Source: Membranipora membranacea
Taxonomy: Eukaryota; Bryozoa; Gymnolaemata; Cheilostomatida; Membraniporidae
Direction: 5' to 3'
Assembly: GCA_914767715.1 (NCBI GenBank)
Contig: OU612075.1
Span: 16,618,001-16,682,000 of the forward strand
DNA length: 64,000 nucleotides
The notes under the pieces were generated by a model, which saw nothing but the letters and a program-made list of their open reading frames with translations, ran no database searches and was not told where the DNA came from. The translations under genes were made by a program, and so were the position numbers. This document shows, piece by piece, positions 21,148 through 31,310 of this stretch (within the stretch, counting starts at the first letter, position 1; every line of letters begins with the position of its first letter).

Positions 21148-21379
21148 AGGAACCTCTGTAATGTCCAGAATGTGAGCACAACAATAGAGGAACCTCTGTA
21201 ATGTCCAGAATGTAAGCGCAACAATAGAGGAACCTCTGTAATGTCCAGAATGTGAGCGCAACAATAGAGGAACCTCTGTAATGTCCAGAATGTGAGCACA
21301 ACAATAGAGGAACCTCTGTAATGTCCAGAATGTGAGCGCAACAATAGAGGAACCTCTGTAATGGCTGCAGTGTGAGCGC
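21140..21379. repeat. Six 40-bp tandem repeats
   Basis: Six units of exactly 40 bp start at 21140, 21180, 21220, 21260, 21300 and 21340, with a partial seventh. Each contains AGAGGAACCTCT, itself a short palindrome. Units differ at one or two positions (GAGCAC/GAGCGC/AAGCGC); the last differs more (ATGGCTGCAG). The array begins at the last codons of Gypsy pol. Continuous units with no unique spacers rule out a CRISPR-like array. Confidence 0.95.
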
Positions 21380-21574
21380 AACAATAAGAATACTATAACA
21401 AGTGGATAATATGTCACTTAGTTGTATATCATGTTGAATTTATGTTTCAGTATCTGTTTGTGCACAGGATGTGAAATGGATGCATGTGTAAATAGTTTTC
21501 TTGCATTTCATTTATTTTATTACCTTTAGATACAGTTGATGGCTGATTTCCTGTGTGTTCTCGTACTGTCTTAA

Positions 21575-22915
21575 GGTAATGTCAAAGACCGATCCGAATA
21601 TCAACATATCTTATACCGTTGGAAAGCTGCCAAGCTACTGAAAATGAATACCTGAACAAAAACTTGATTCGATGACATTGTGTCATTTTAGGGATGAAAT
21701 GAGGCAAAAAACGATGTTTTTGTCAATGCAGATGGAGGAGTCAAATTAATTGTAAAAAATTTCAAAACATGTGGAATGTATACATAGAGATTGCGTTCAT
21801 CATAAAATTTGATGTTCTCTGATATATAACTAGTCTAAATTGACTTTTTACGTCACGCCATACAACGCATTTTTTTTGTGAAGCCGTGAAAATATGTGAA
21901 ATTTCAATCATTATTCACAACAGATCATAGGCTCGAATCAAAATTAATTATGATTTTCTCTTAGAGTACTCTTCAAATGTCATACACATTGACTTTCAAA
22001 AAATTAGCTTGCATATTGCAATGACAGTAGACTCTCGAATACGGCTAATATTTTCGCCGCCTTTGCATAACGCCAAACATGCTGTCCAAATAACCATTAT
22101 TATGGCCAAACAAGTTTTTTCTAAAAGTTCTCACATACGAAGCCGCTTTCATTAACCATGGTGCACACAAGAAATGCCAACATATTTTTTCATTGCATCT
22201 TCATTTTTCTTGAATTTAACGCAAAAGAATGCCAAAAAAGACCTCAAAAGTCCCTAAAAATAGCTGTTTTTTGGCATTCTTTTGCGTTAAATTCAAGAAA
22301 AATGAAGATGCAATGAAAAATCATGTTGGCATTTCCTGTGTGCACCATGGTTAATGAAAGCGGCTTCGTATGTGAGAACTTTGGCCACAATAATGGTTAT
22401 TTGGACAGCATATTTGGCGTTATGCAAAGGTGGCGAAAATATTAGCCATATTCGAGAGTCTACTGTCATTGCAATATGCAAGCTAATTTTTTGAAAGTCA
22501 ATGTGTATGACATTTGAAGAGTACTCTAAGAGAAATTCATAATTAATTTTGATTCGAGCCTATGATCTGTTGCGAATTAATGATTGAAATTTCACATATT
22601 TTCACAGCTTCACAAAAAAACGCGTTGTATGGCATGACGTAAAAAGTCAATTTAGACTAGTCATATATCAAAGAAAATCAAATTTTACGATGAACGCAAT
22701 CTCTATGTATACATTCCACCTGATTTGAAATTTCTTGCAATTAATATGACTGCTCAATCTGCATTGACAAAAAGAGCGTTGTCTGCCTCATTTCCTCCCT
22801 AAAATGACACAACGTCATCGAATCAAGTTTTTATTCAGCTATTCATTTTCAGTAGTTCGGCAGCTTTCCCACGGTATATGATATGTTGATATTCGGATCG
22901 GTCTTTGACATTACC
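21575..22915. mobile_element. 1.34-kb foldback element with TTAA flanks
   Basis: A left arm of about 665 bp (21575-22239) is the reverse complement, with scattered substitutions and small indels, of a right arm of about 650 bp (22266-22915). The loop is 26 nt. The ends are GGTAATGTCAAAGACCG and its complement. TTAA lies at 21571-21574 and 22916-22919. TTAA duplications with GG...CC ends suggest a non-autonomous DNA element (Kolobok-like, or another TTAA inserter); no transposase is coded. It sits in the 3' non-coding zone of the second Gypsy element, between the tandem repeats and the purine tract, so it inserted after that element. Confidence 0.85.
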
Positions 22916-22925
22916 TTAAGAGCTC

Positions 22926-23110
22926 GGAGGGAGATGTTGTATTATCCCTATTTTGGAATTGTCAGTTCATGTATATTGGTTGTTTATTAGAGTTGTCTTT
23001 CCAAACACATGTTCTTATTTTTAACTAGTCAAATAAAGCCACTTTTGAGCTTGGTGCAAAAGCAACAACAAGCTTAGTTCAGTTTCAGCAAAAACATTTG
23101 ATCAGTCGGG
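22926..23110 (+). repeat. Purine tract and probable 3' LTR of second Gypsy
   Basis: GGAGGGAGA at 22926-22934 is followed by TGTTGTATTATCCC at 22935, the usual layout of a purine tract and an LTR start. AATAAA lies at 23032-23037. The LTR end is not resolved because no 5' copy is available for comparison. Confidence 0.5.
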
Positions 23111-23159
23111 GATTTTGTACGTCCTAAGTAGTATATTGAGGATAGCCAAGCCAAATCAG

Positions 23160-23500
23160 ATGATGACGTCATAGACATCTGTGTCAGCTACAACGGAATA
23201 TGGCACAAGGGATATTATGACCAGTTATGTTGTGGACATTGAAGTCATCCCGAACTTTTGCCTTATCGGGAAAAAGCTAGGGGCAGCACTGGAAACGACG
23301 ATAAAAAATAGAACCAGGGTTCAGGTGCACCATTAGGAGGTAGAGGTATGCTGACGGCCACAATGATAGAGACGCTTGAGACATATTACCAGAATGCTAT
23401 AAGGAACAATGCCAGTGACATTAAAGCTATGAAACAGGCGATCATGGCCACCCATGAACAGCTGAAATCCATCACCTGATGTTTAACAGTTTCAGCAAAT
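23160..23500 (+). pseudogene. Mutator-like transposase relic
   Basis: Mixed-frame translation gives DICVSYNGIWHKGYYDQL, then KKLGAALETTIKNRTRV, then GRGMLTATMIETLETYYQNAI and SDIKAMKQAIMATHEQL. This order (D-S-G-W-x-K-G, a K-x-LG-ALR-like helix, then G-x-LT-I-L-YY-AIR and the IKAMK/AIWA block) matches the Mutator-like transposase domain found in many invertebrate proteins. Stops and frameshifts lie between the blocks and about half of the domain is absent. It is a remnant beside the Gypsy 3' end. Confidence 0.7.
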
Positions 23501-23510
23501 CAAGCTCAAC

Positions 23511-25326
23511 AAAATACCCAGCTTAAAATGTCTATGTACACAATCGGAAATATTGATGACAAACGAGCCAAAAAACATAGCAAAAACATAATTTTGGAAA
23601 AGAGGAATTACCCTACGGATTGTCAGCTTGTAAATAAAAACATAGAAGAATCTAGCAGACTTCAAAAGCTGATTATCAAATCAAGAAACACAAAAAAAAA
23701 GATTCAGAACAAATAGAATCAGGAATCTCAAATCTACCACGGGAAACCAAACTTTCACAAGTAGTTTTCTAGACTGCAATCTATCGGATAGAAATTATCA
23801 AGTTTTCCATAGCATCTTAAATCTTCCAAGTAGTCTGGTTTTCTCAATAAGCCCAAAAAAAACTCAGTCTCAATTTCTTAAGTTACTGACAGGCAATGCG
23901 GAAGTGAGAGTGATGGAGAAGTGTCAAAATAAGATGTTACTGAGTGGTGAGATTCCATATAATTCCATATTATTATCCCAAGTTACATTTGTACTGGGTC
24001 GAGCTGCTTACGCATGAGAACTTTCCCACTATGTGAATGTGACTCGCGGAAGCATATTGCTGCTGCCCATAACGTTGGCAACGCCACAATTTAATTTTAT
24101 TGTATTGGTTTTACCCCCTAATAATTGCATGTGATTTTTTGTGTGTGTTAAATATTATCTGTATTGGGAGGGCCCTGGTAGTATATAACATCCAAAAACT
24201 GTTGACTTACCCATTAGTCCTCTGGTCTCGACTTCAAAAGGCTATTGGTACATCATCTTTGTCCAGTACTTAAACACAAGCAATCCTGTCAAAAAAATAT
24301 TGTCGTATTAAATAAACTTGGCAACTTACTAGCGCAAGCAAATCCAGTTGACAACATGCAATAGTATCAACGTCCCCAACATCATTACCCAATATTTAAC
24401 AGTGCTGTTGACTACACTTTCATGCCCTACATCAAGAGAATACATTTTACTGATGGACAAAGGAGAATAATTTAGAGTTAATTTCAGATCATGCCAAAGT
24501 GACACCGTACCAACAAAGGCCTACCCAATGCCGCAATCTTCTCATGGTATGTTATGGCAAGGAAAGAAAGTACTTGTCAGAGAGTGTTTTTATGGCCATT
24601 AGTTACCATAGGTGCAGACACAACTTATGTATCTCATTCTCATACAGACACCCCAATTTCTCACACTTTGATCCATACATTGTTACAACGGTGTTTCTCT
24701 GGGGATAGACCCTGGAACAAATTCATCTTTGGGTAGGGAAAAGCAAAAAATGCACCTTATAGATAATAGTCTATAGGCCTAGAAGCTTCCTCCTAGTCTG
24801 TGATCAGTGAGGTCCCCATTTCAATTCCAAATTTGGTTGTAAAACTCTCCTCAAATGGGAGAAATCACAGGATTGGACTGAAATCTAAATATGTCAAATG
24901 AGGCATGTATCAATAGCATAGTATTCCTAAGAAACAAAAATCCACAGGAGGAGTAGACCGGTCAAAAGCTCAAACTCAAAAGTTCATAGTGAGATTGCAG
25001 ATACCGAAGGTGTTTTAAAGCAGTTAGAGTGAGCTTCTTTCCCCTGAGATTCGGTGGTTGTTGGGGAGGGATAATGAATACAATAGACATAAGTTCTATG
25101 GAGGCATACAGTGTAGTATGGTAGTCAATCAAGTGGTACAAAAATCTTATTTATTGCTGCAAATGTTTATAGTTTTGCTGCATTTTAGTTTATGAATGGG
25201 AGTTAGGAAATGTATGGATGCCATGGATTAGCCAATGAACTAGGAGAGGGATCAGCCCCCATGATGGTTAACACCATAGGCCCCTGGGACTTAAATGTCT
25301 TTACTTTGCCAATGTCCACTATCAAC
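23511..25326. other. No gene recognised
   Basis: A 62-codon lysine-rich frame at 23528-23716 and short frames near 24500 have no recognisable motif. AT-rich spacer. Confidence 0.45.
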
Positions 25327-25436
25327 CACCCAAAAAACACCAAACAGGGAGGAGGAGTGAGTTAGTGTGAGAGATTTCAAGGTAGGTTGTAAAAAAAAAA
25401 ATTTTGTGTCTTACCCTGTTTGGTGTTTTTTGGGTG
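25327..25436. repeat. Inverted repeat, perfect 23-bp arms
   Basis: CACCCAAAAAACACCAAACA plus GGG (25327-25349) is matched by its exact reverse complement at 25414-25436, with a 64-nt loop containing a ten-A run. It may be a small MITE or hairpin. Confidence 0.85.
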
Positions 25437-26290
25437 CCAATTGACGGTCCATGGCCCATGGTTAACACTTGGTTAGGTTATACACAATACTGACAGACAC
25501 GAGACAGAGGTTAATAGTTAAGGGAATTAGTCCACTACTCAATTCCACCACTACTACTCTGCATATGCTGTGAGATGGAACGAGTTGTCCCCTCCCAGAA
25601 GGAAAGCACACAACTCGCAATGCAGTGCAGGTTTTTCTGTGAATTGCCATCAGGGAGTTTGGGATCTCCCTGTTGTCATCTCCCACTTGTGAATTTTTTT
25701 ACTACTTGGCGAGTGTGGTCATAAATTGAGTTAGAATCTACATGAATTTTATCACAACATTGCCCACAATCTTTGCAGTAAGACTTTAATCATTTTAGTG
25801 TGTGAGCAGCTATCTAGATAAGACAAAAGTTTCAGAAGAAGAAAGCAGAATACTTGGTGCACGCTAAATTATGGAGAATTTTAATTGGGTCAAGGAAGTT
25901 GTCATAAATAACAGGCTGTTTAGTATATTTGGTTGTCTCCTCTTTTGTTGTGGGGGGACAACTCTACTTACATAGCCTAGGAGGGAATGCAACCAATGAA
26001 CTAAACCTCCTTTAGTTTATTGATTTAGTTCTTTTATGTTTAGGTTAAGTTCATTGATGCAACATAGGGGAGGCTAACACTGGAAGCAATGAGCTTGACA
26101 GGGCTCGAGGTTAGTAGATGCCAGAGAGTGATGGTTTTGCAGGATTTGGATGCTTCCAATCAGTATTGGCATAATTGTATGTTCGTCGGAGCAGAACTGA
26201 GTTACAAGAGACTGAGAGCGAGAGAGAGAATGGATCTGTGAGGCAGATCTGTTGCATGTGTTGATATGATATTCCAAAGTAATATTAAAC

Positions 26291-26351
26291 TGTATATATA
26301 TATAATAATATATATATAAATATATGTATATATGTGTGTGTGTGTGTATGT
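26291..26351. repeat. AT/GT microsatellite
   Basis: Alternating TATATA units pass into a GTGTGT run. Confidence 0.9.
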
Positions 26352-28855
26352 GATGCGATACAAGCTAGGCCTGCTGCAAGTGTAAAATCCAGAGAAGAGA
26401 AGAAGAATGTCATTAACATGTATTCAGCATTAGTGAAAAATTCCATTTCTGTATTGGCAGTAGCTAGTTTTATGAAAAAAATCATAGTGGAGGGTTGTTA
26501 ATGCAGCCCATTTTGCGCTCTATTTTATGTACTTAGTCCAATCCAACACTCGGGTGTTGTGAGAAATGTAGCAGATGCTATATGGGATAAGTCTAACAGC
26601 ACCCATGCGGCCCCTACAGCACCAACATCCTCCTAGGGTAGTTGCCTTTCAATTTTGGGAGTGGTTGGGAGGAAGCTTTGCTGAAATTTCCTCCACTATC
26701 TCATTGAAGGGCTAATTACACTACCCGCTCGATCTGTCAAAATAATTGGTTTTTTAGCCTGAAAATTTTCATTTAGAATTTTGTTTAAAAATCTCCCTAT
26801 TTGTTCGGGTTGGATCGGCAATAAGAAAACACTTTCCCATAAAAATCAGTCTCGCCATTTGTTAATTTTTGTAAATACAGAAATTCTGAAAGACTGGTAT
26901 ATTTTCTTCAAATCAGCATTTATTGGTTGTCGCTTTGATCTAATGTGCAGTGTTGTGCGCTTTTCTCCCAGTTCAAATATTCCTGTGGTCAACCACGGCT
27001 TATAAAAAGTCGCTTTTGGGTCTTGATTTGACACTAGTCATCATGCTTTAATTTTCAATAAGGGTAGAGTAGTTTTTGGCATGATTAGTGTCTGAAATTT
27101 GGTTGATTGATGACCAATCAAATTCTTGAATGTTTCATTCAAAATAGTTAGTTAATTATAGGCTTATGCTGAGTTGTGAAATTTTCATGTCCGTTCATGT
27201 AAATAAATGATGAACAGGCTGATCAGCTGATACGTTGTCGTACTCAATGCTATTGAATTTCAAATCATTTCCAATCCAATTTTTCAAGATATGGTCCATT
27301 AGTCTCTTCTTACTGTCTCCATAGGGAGAAGGAGAGAGAACACCGATGTGCCTTCCAAAAGGCGGGCTTTAAATGGATGAGTGTAATGGTATAGGTATAT
27401 ATGTAGGTGGCTACTATGTAAAATAGGGGCGGACATATTGGGGCATTCATTTTAATGTCAAGGTTTGGCAGACGGATTATGCGGTTTCATTATTCTCTTT
27501 GAGGGTGAACATTCAGTATAATTCACACAGTGCTAGCTGATAAATGATGTAGAGAGACAATACATTATAGTTATACTCTAGAGTGGACCAAGGAGTAAAA
27601 AAGAGTGGACAATGCAGAGCTCAAAACATCCTACTTAATTGTTGCATAAATCAATGATGCAAGCTTAATAAGTCCAGAAGTTGACTTGATCAAGTAATAC
27701 TATAGAAACATGGTATGATCTCATGATGTGACAAGATCATTTTAACACAACAATTGTGGTTGCTTGGCGTGACGCAGCTAGGTACGTAATTAGCTAGTTT
27801 TCTCCTCTCACACTTACCGAGATTAGGTAGGTGTGTTCTGTCTCGTTTACATTCATAATGTTATACATCCAGTGAGTTCACTTAATCTGTGCAGTACCTG
27901 CTACTGACAACAGTGTAGATTACAAGGTAGACCTATACAAGTAACTTGTGGAAAAACAACATTTACAAGTTATACAGTCATCAGCTTTCTTCTGTAGCAA
28001 TTATCAGAGTGTATGATTTAGGGATATGGTTTGGCTATGTCATTTAGGGCTCTAACTTCACACTCTGAGTGCTGTTCAGGTGATGGTCAATAGTTTTTAT
28101 ATAGCCAATCCTTTAAGACATATACAGCAGGTAAAATCAATGAGAGCATTTGTTTCGCAAAAAAAACTAATTATATCAAGTAAATTTCGGATGGAAAACT
28201 CAGTATACATATTGCCAAAACTGACTCCAGACTTTTATGTGTCTATCAAGGCTTTAGCAATTAGTCTAAAGCTAGAATCACTGATATTACAACCAACAGA
28301 AAACCAGGAAATTTGAATTTTAAGAGGCTTGGATGACAACCGAATTATATTTTCTCACGCAAGAGCCTACCAAATTTCATTGTGAGGCCAATTTCGGACA
28401 TTTGAATACTGCATTTCTTTAAAAGATATCATAAAATATCTAATGACAGAAATGAAACAAATTAAATAATGCGAAAAAAGTGAATCATGTTACACTGGAG
28501 TTTGAGTCTTGTGAAATCGACAAAAACTTAAATATGGAATATTATAAACAGGGATTGTTGCCAAATATGAATTGTAAAAGAATTTCACTATTGAAATATG
28601 ATGGTTATAAGTGACAAACCCAAATGGAAATGTTGAGAACATTGACCAGTTTTTTTGTGAGGATTTGTACTTCATTAGCCAACAATATAACAAAGTTTAC
28701 TACTGGCTGTGAAAAATTTTGCTAAGAGTGCCTAAAAATAGCCATTATAACCAAATTGGGAAGTTATTGTAATAAGCGAGCTGAAGCTGAAAATATCAAA
28801 GGTTGTAAATCAATAAGTGCTCACCCAATTAAACATATTCACCTTTACCCTTCCC
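26352..28855. other. No gene recognised
   Basis: AT-rich DNA with only short open frames, such as 26781-27005 and 28080-28316, that have no domain signature or splice context. Confidence 0.45.
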
Positions 28856-29205
28856 TTGGGAAGCTGGGTGCGCCGGAAGGGCCCTTCGGGGGTGCCCTGG
28901 TTTCGAGCCCTGGGCAGATGGGTGCGCCGGAAGGGTCCCGGCCCTTCGGGGGTGCCCGGGTTTCGAGCCCTGGGAAGCTGGGTGCCCTGGTTTCGAGTAG
29001 AAGACCTTGCCGCCATGTTTAATCCCCGGTTTCGAGGCGAAGACCTTGCCGCCATCTTTAATCCCCGGTTTCGAGGCGATCCCTCCCCCCACTTTCCCTC
29101 CCCCACTCTCCCTCCCCCACTCTCCCTCCCCCACTCTCCCTCCCCCCCACTCTCCCTCCCCCCACTCTCCCTCCCCCCACTCTCCCTCCCCCCACTCTCG
29201 GAAGC
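28856..29205. repeat. GC-rich composite minisatellite with (ACTCTCCCTCCCCCC)n
   Basis: There are three adjoining tandem blocks. At 28858-29000 is a roughly 60-bp unit (GGGAAGCTGGGTGC, CCCTTCGGGGGTGCCC, GGTTTCGAGCCC) in two and a half copies. At about 28995-29078 a 42-bp unit (GAAGACCTTGCCGCCAT, TTTAATCCCCGG) occurs twice. At 29080-29198 about eight copies of a 13-15 bp ACTCTCCCTCCCCC unit occur. The minus strand of the last block is a run of GGG/GGGGG tracts, so G-quadruplex formation is plausible. The long open frames across it on both strands are compositional and not genes. Confidence 0.9.
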
Positions 29206-30105
29206 GGAAGTAAGCGGAGGCAAGTGGAAGTAAGCAGAGGCAAGCGGAAGTAAGTGGAAGTAAGTGAAGGCAAGTCAGGGTAAGGGTAGGTACGCGTAAG
29301 TAAGTGGATGCACAGAATGCAACTGTAGACAAGACGGAGAAGTAAGCTTAGGAAAGTGGAAATGCAAAAATTACATTAAGAGCCGTGTAGTTAAGTTGAA
29401 TTTTTGAAACGAGATGGCAAGTGTAAGTATATGCAGATATGAAAAGGTAGGGGCAAAGGCAAGTGTAGATTTCAAGATCATAATCGAATATGCAAGGTAA
29501 TGTAAAAGCTTTGATTCTCATTCAAGTTGTATTATCCAATAAGTTAAAGTGTCAAACCAAATTTTTGAACGTTGATTATTATTTCTTTATGAGGATCTAC
29601 TATATCAAGAAACACAATGTTCTTCAGAATCGGCGATAATGTCATACACACAGACCCAAAAGTAGTATATCAAAAAACTAATCGGCGAAATGGATGGCAG
29701 CACAAAACCAAAGTAATATGCAAAGCACAGTATGATCAAGGTGCCACTTATGGCCTCGTTTAACAATAACAATAAATAAATATCTCAATAATTATTTTAA
29801 AGTCACCTATGTACAACAGCTTTTTGAAATTCAACGATTATCTCCTCTTAAGACTCGGTGTAATAAGACAAGATAAGCTACATGTGATTGTTATAAGTCA
29901 TTAATAGATTCAATATATATATATATATATATATATGCTATATTATTGCCGATCAAAGTCAATGACAAATAAAGACCATGCATAAATAAATAAATAAAAA
30001 CAAAGCAGTCAGGTGTAATTATGAAAAATATCATTGTCTATAAATGCTGTCCTATTTATAGAACGGCTATTTCGGGCTTCTAAAAATATTTTGCACGGAT
30101 GATTC
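29206..30105. other. No gene; degenerate GCGGAAGTAAG repeats and (AT)n
   Basis: The first 100 bp are a degenerate purine repeat (GCGGAAGTAAG, GGCAAGTGGAAG). An (AT)n run lies at about 29912-29936. Nothing else is recognised. Confidence 0.5.
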
Positions 30106-30109
30106 TCAT

Positions 30110-30502
30110 ATTCTTTAACCTTTGCAATAAATATCGAAAACAAAGAATATCAAGATGTATTTTTAGCTCTTCGAGATTTAGTAACGAAAGTCTCTCTTCA
30201 TACTCTTCCTCATATGGAATCATAATTTTGGTGCAGAGCTTTTGAAATCTCTCCAGTTTATCCTTATCATTTTGGGAGGTGTGTGGGAACTAGCACGGAG
30301 CTGCATATGATAAAACCGATAAAATTCTTGCTTTGTAAAATAATATCAGTAAATGAGATCTCACACCAGCTTTTCTTAGCTTTATAAGACCATGAAGAGA
30401 ATGTTTTGTTTTTTCAATGATATGGTCTACATGGGAGTGAAACTTCAGGTGCTCATCAAATATCACACCAAGGAGCCCCACACAAGGAGCCTCATATATC
30501 AT
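30110..30502 (-). pseudogene. LINE reverse transcriptase C-terminal fragment
   Basis: Minus-strand translation reads GVIFDEHLKFHSHVDHIIEK, then KLRKAGVRSHLLILFYKARI and VLSYAAPC. After an in-frame stop it continues DKLERFQKLCTKIMIPYEEEY. This is the thumb/post-RT segment of CR1/Jockey-like non-LTR retrotransposons (LGV-D-L-F-HV, then L-Y-YAAPVW and LER-Q-A). No RT active site is present, so only a 3' fragment remains. Confidence 0.75.
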
Positions 30503-31111
30503 CCAATTCTGAAAGAATAGATCTACCTGGATTTGTTGACAGATGGGAAGTTCTTACCTCTTAGGCGATGATGATTGAAGGGATGGAATCTCGTTCACTA
30601 AAGTTTACTCCATTTTTTGTAGGTGGTTGGTCAAATTATGGCTACAAATAGAGATTTAAATCAATTGAAAGAATATTGTTACCAAAACTGTGTGTAGTTA
30701 AAATGAAACTATGCGAATAAACTGGTTGAGTGCACATTCTTTACAAGACCTAGCACTCCCTACAATCTAAATCTAGATCCATCATTCAGAAGATGAAGTG
30801 TAAATGTGTAAAACCATTGTTTTGTGCTATTTGATTTACCTGTTTTGTATATCATTAAGTACTTCCATTCTGAGGGTAACAGAGATTGCTGTATGAATCA
30901 GACACCTGAATATTTGATTGTTCGCGAACCAGAATCAGCATGCAGCATCTCACCTATACAGTTATAATGAGAACATGTACACCGCCGCAGAAACAACAAC
31001 AGGCAGTCAGTGAGTATCATTACAATAAGTTAATATTGTTTTTTACTTTAAGTTGCATGGATTTCAATCCCTAGGTATGCGACAAGCAAAGACAGATCAC
31101 TTGGGAGTAAA

Positions 31112-31310
31112 ATACGGCTCATTTGGCTCAGTGGTTAGGTGCTGGTCCTTCAGCATGCGGATGTTGAAGGGCGTACGTTCGAGTCCCATTGCGGTCATTC
31201 GCCTACTGAGGTTTGGTTGGCCCCCAGGTGTGCTCCAACATGCCTTCAAACAGTGAGCAACCTGGCGAGACCATGCTTCGGAATGTGGCATGTGATGAGA
31301 CCATCTGGTA
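31112..31310 (+). repeat. tRNA-derived SINE head (copy 1)
   Basis: A TGGCTCAGTGG A-box (31124-31134) and a GTTCGAGTCCC B-box (31178-31188) lie 54 bases apart, with GTCCTTCAGCATGC and a matching GTTGAAGG between them. The ends do not fold into a tRNA acceptor stem, so it is not a tRNA gene. A related sequence is at 46165-46240. The tail and 3' limit are not defined. Confidence 0.6.

Larger units (their letters stand above)
17760..23110 (+). mobile_element. Decayed Ty3/Gypsy element with foldback insertion
   Basis: The order is gag, zinc knuckle, protease, RT, RNase H, integrase zinc finger and integrase C-terminus. A 3' non-coding zone follows, with tandem repeats and a 1.34-kb foldback element. 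A purine tract (GGAGGGAGA) and a probable 3' LTR beginning TGTTGTATTATCCC come at 22935. No matching 5' LTR was found before gag, so the 5' end is lost or unrecognised and 17760 is only the first gag codon. The right limit is approximate. Lesions include a gag frameshift, loss of the integrase core and a frame change at the end of RNase H. Confidence 0.8.

Noticed and set aside
21095-21417. Minus-strand repetitive proteins (TEVPLLL / HSGHYRGSS units); also considered as a CRISPR-like array
   Set aside because: They are translations of the 40-bp tandem repeat in three frames. Units are contiguous, without unique spacers.
28810-29332. Gly/Glu- or Pro/Ser-rich open frames on both strands
   Set aside because: They are readings of the GC-rich minisatellite. 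Repeat units lacking stops give long frames without coding meaning.
31112-31200. A functional tRNA gene
   Set aside because: A- and B-boxes are present but no acceptor stem pairs, and related degenerate copies exist, so it is SINE-like.
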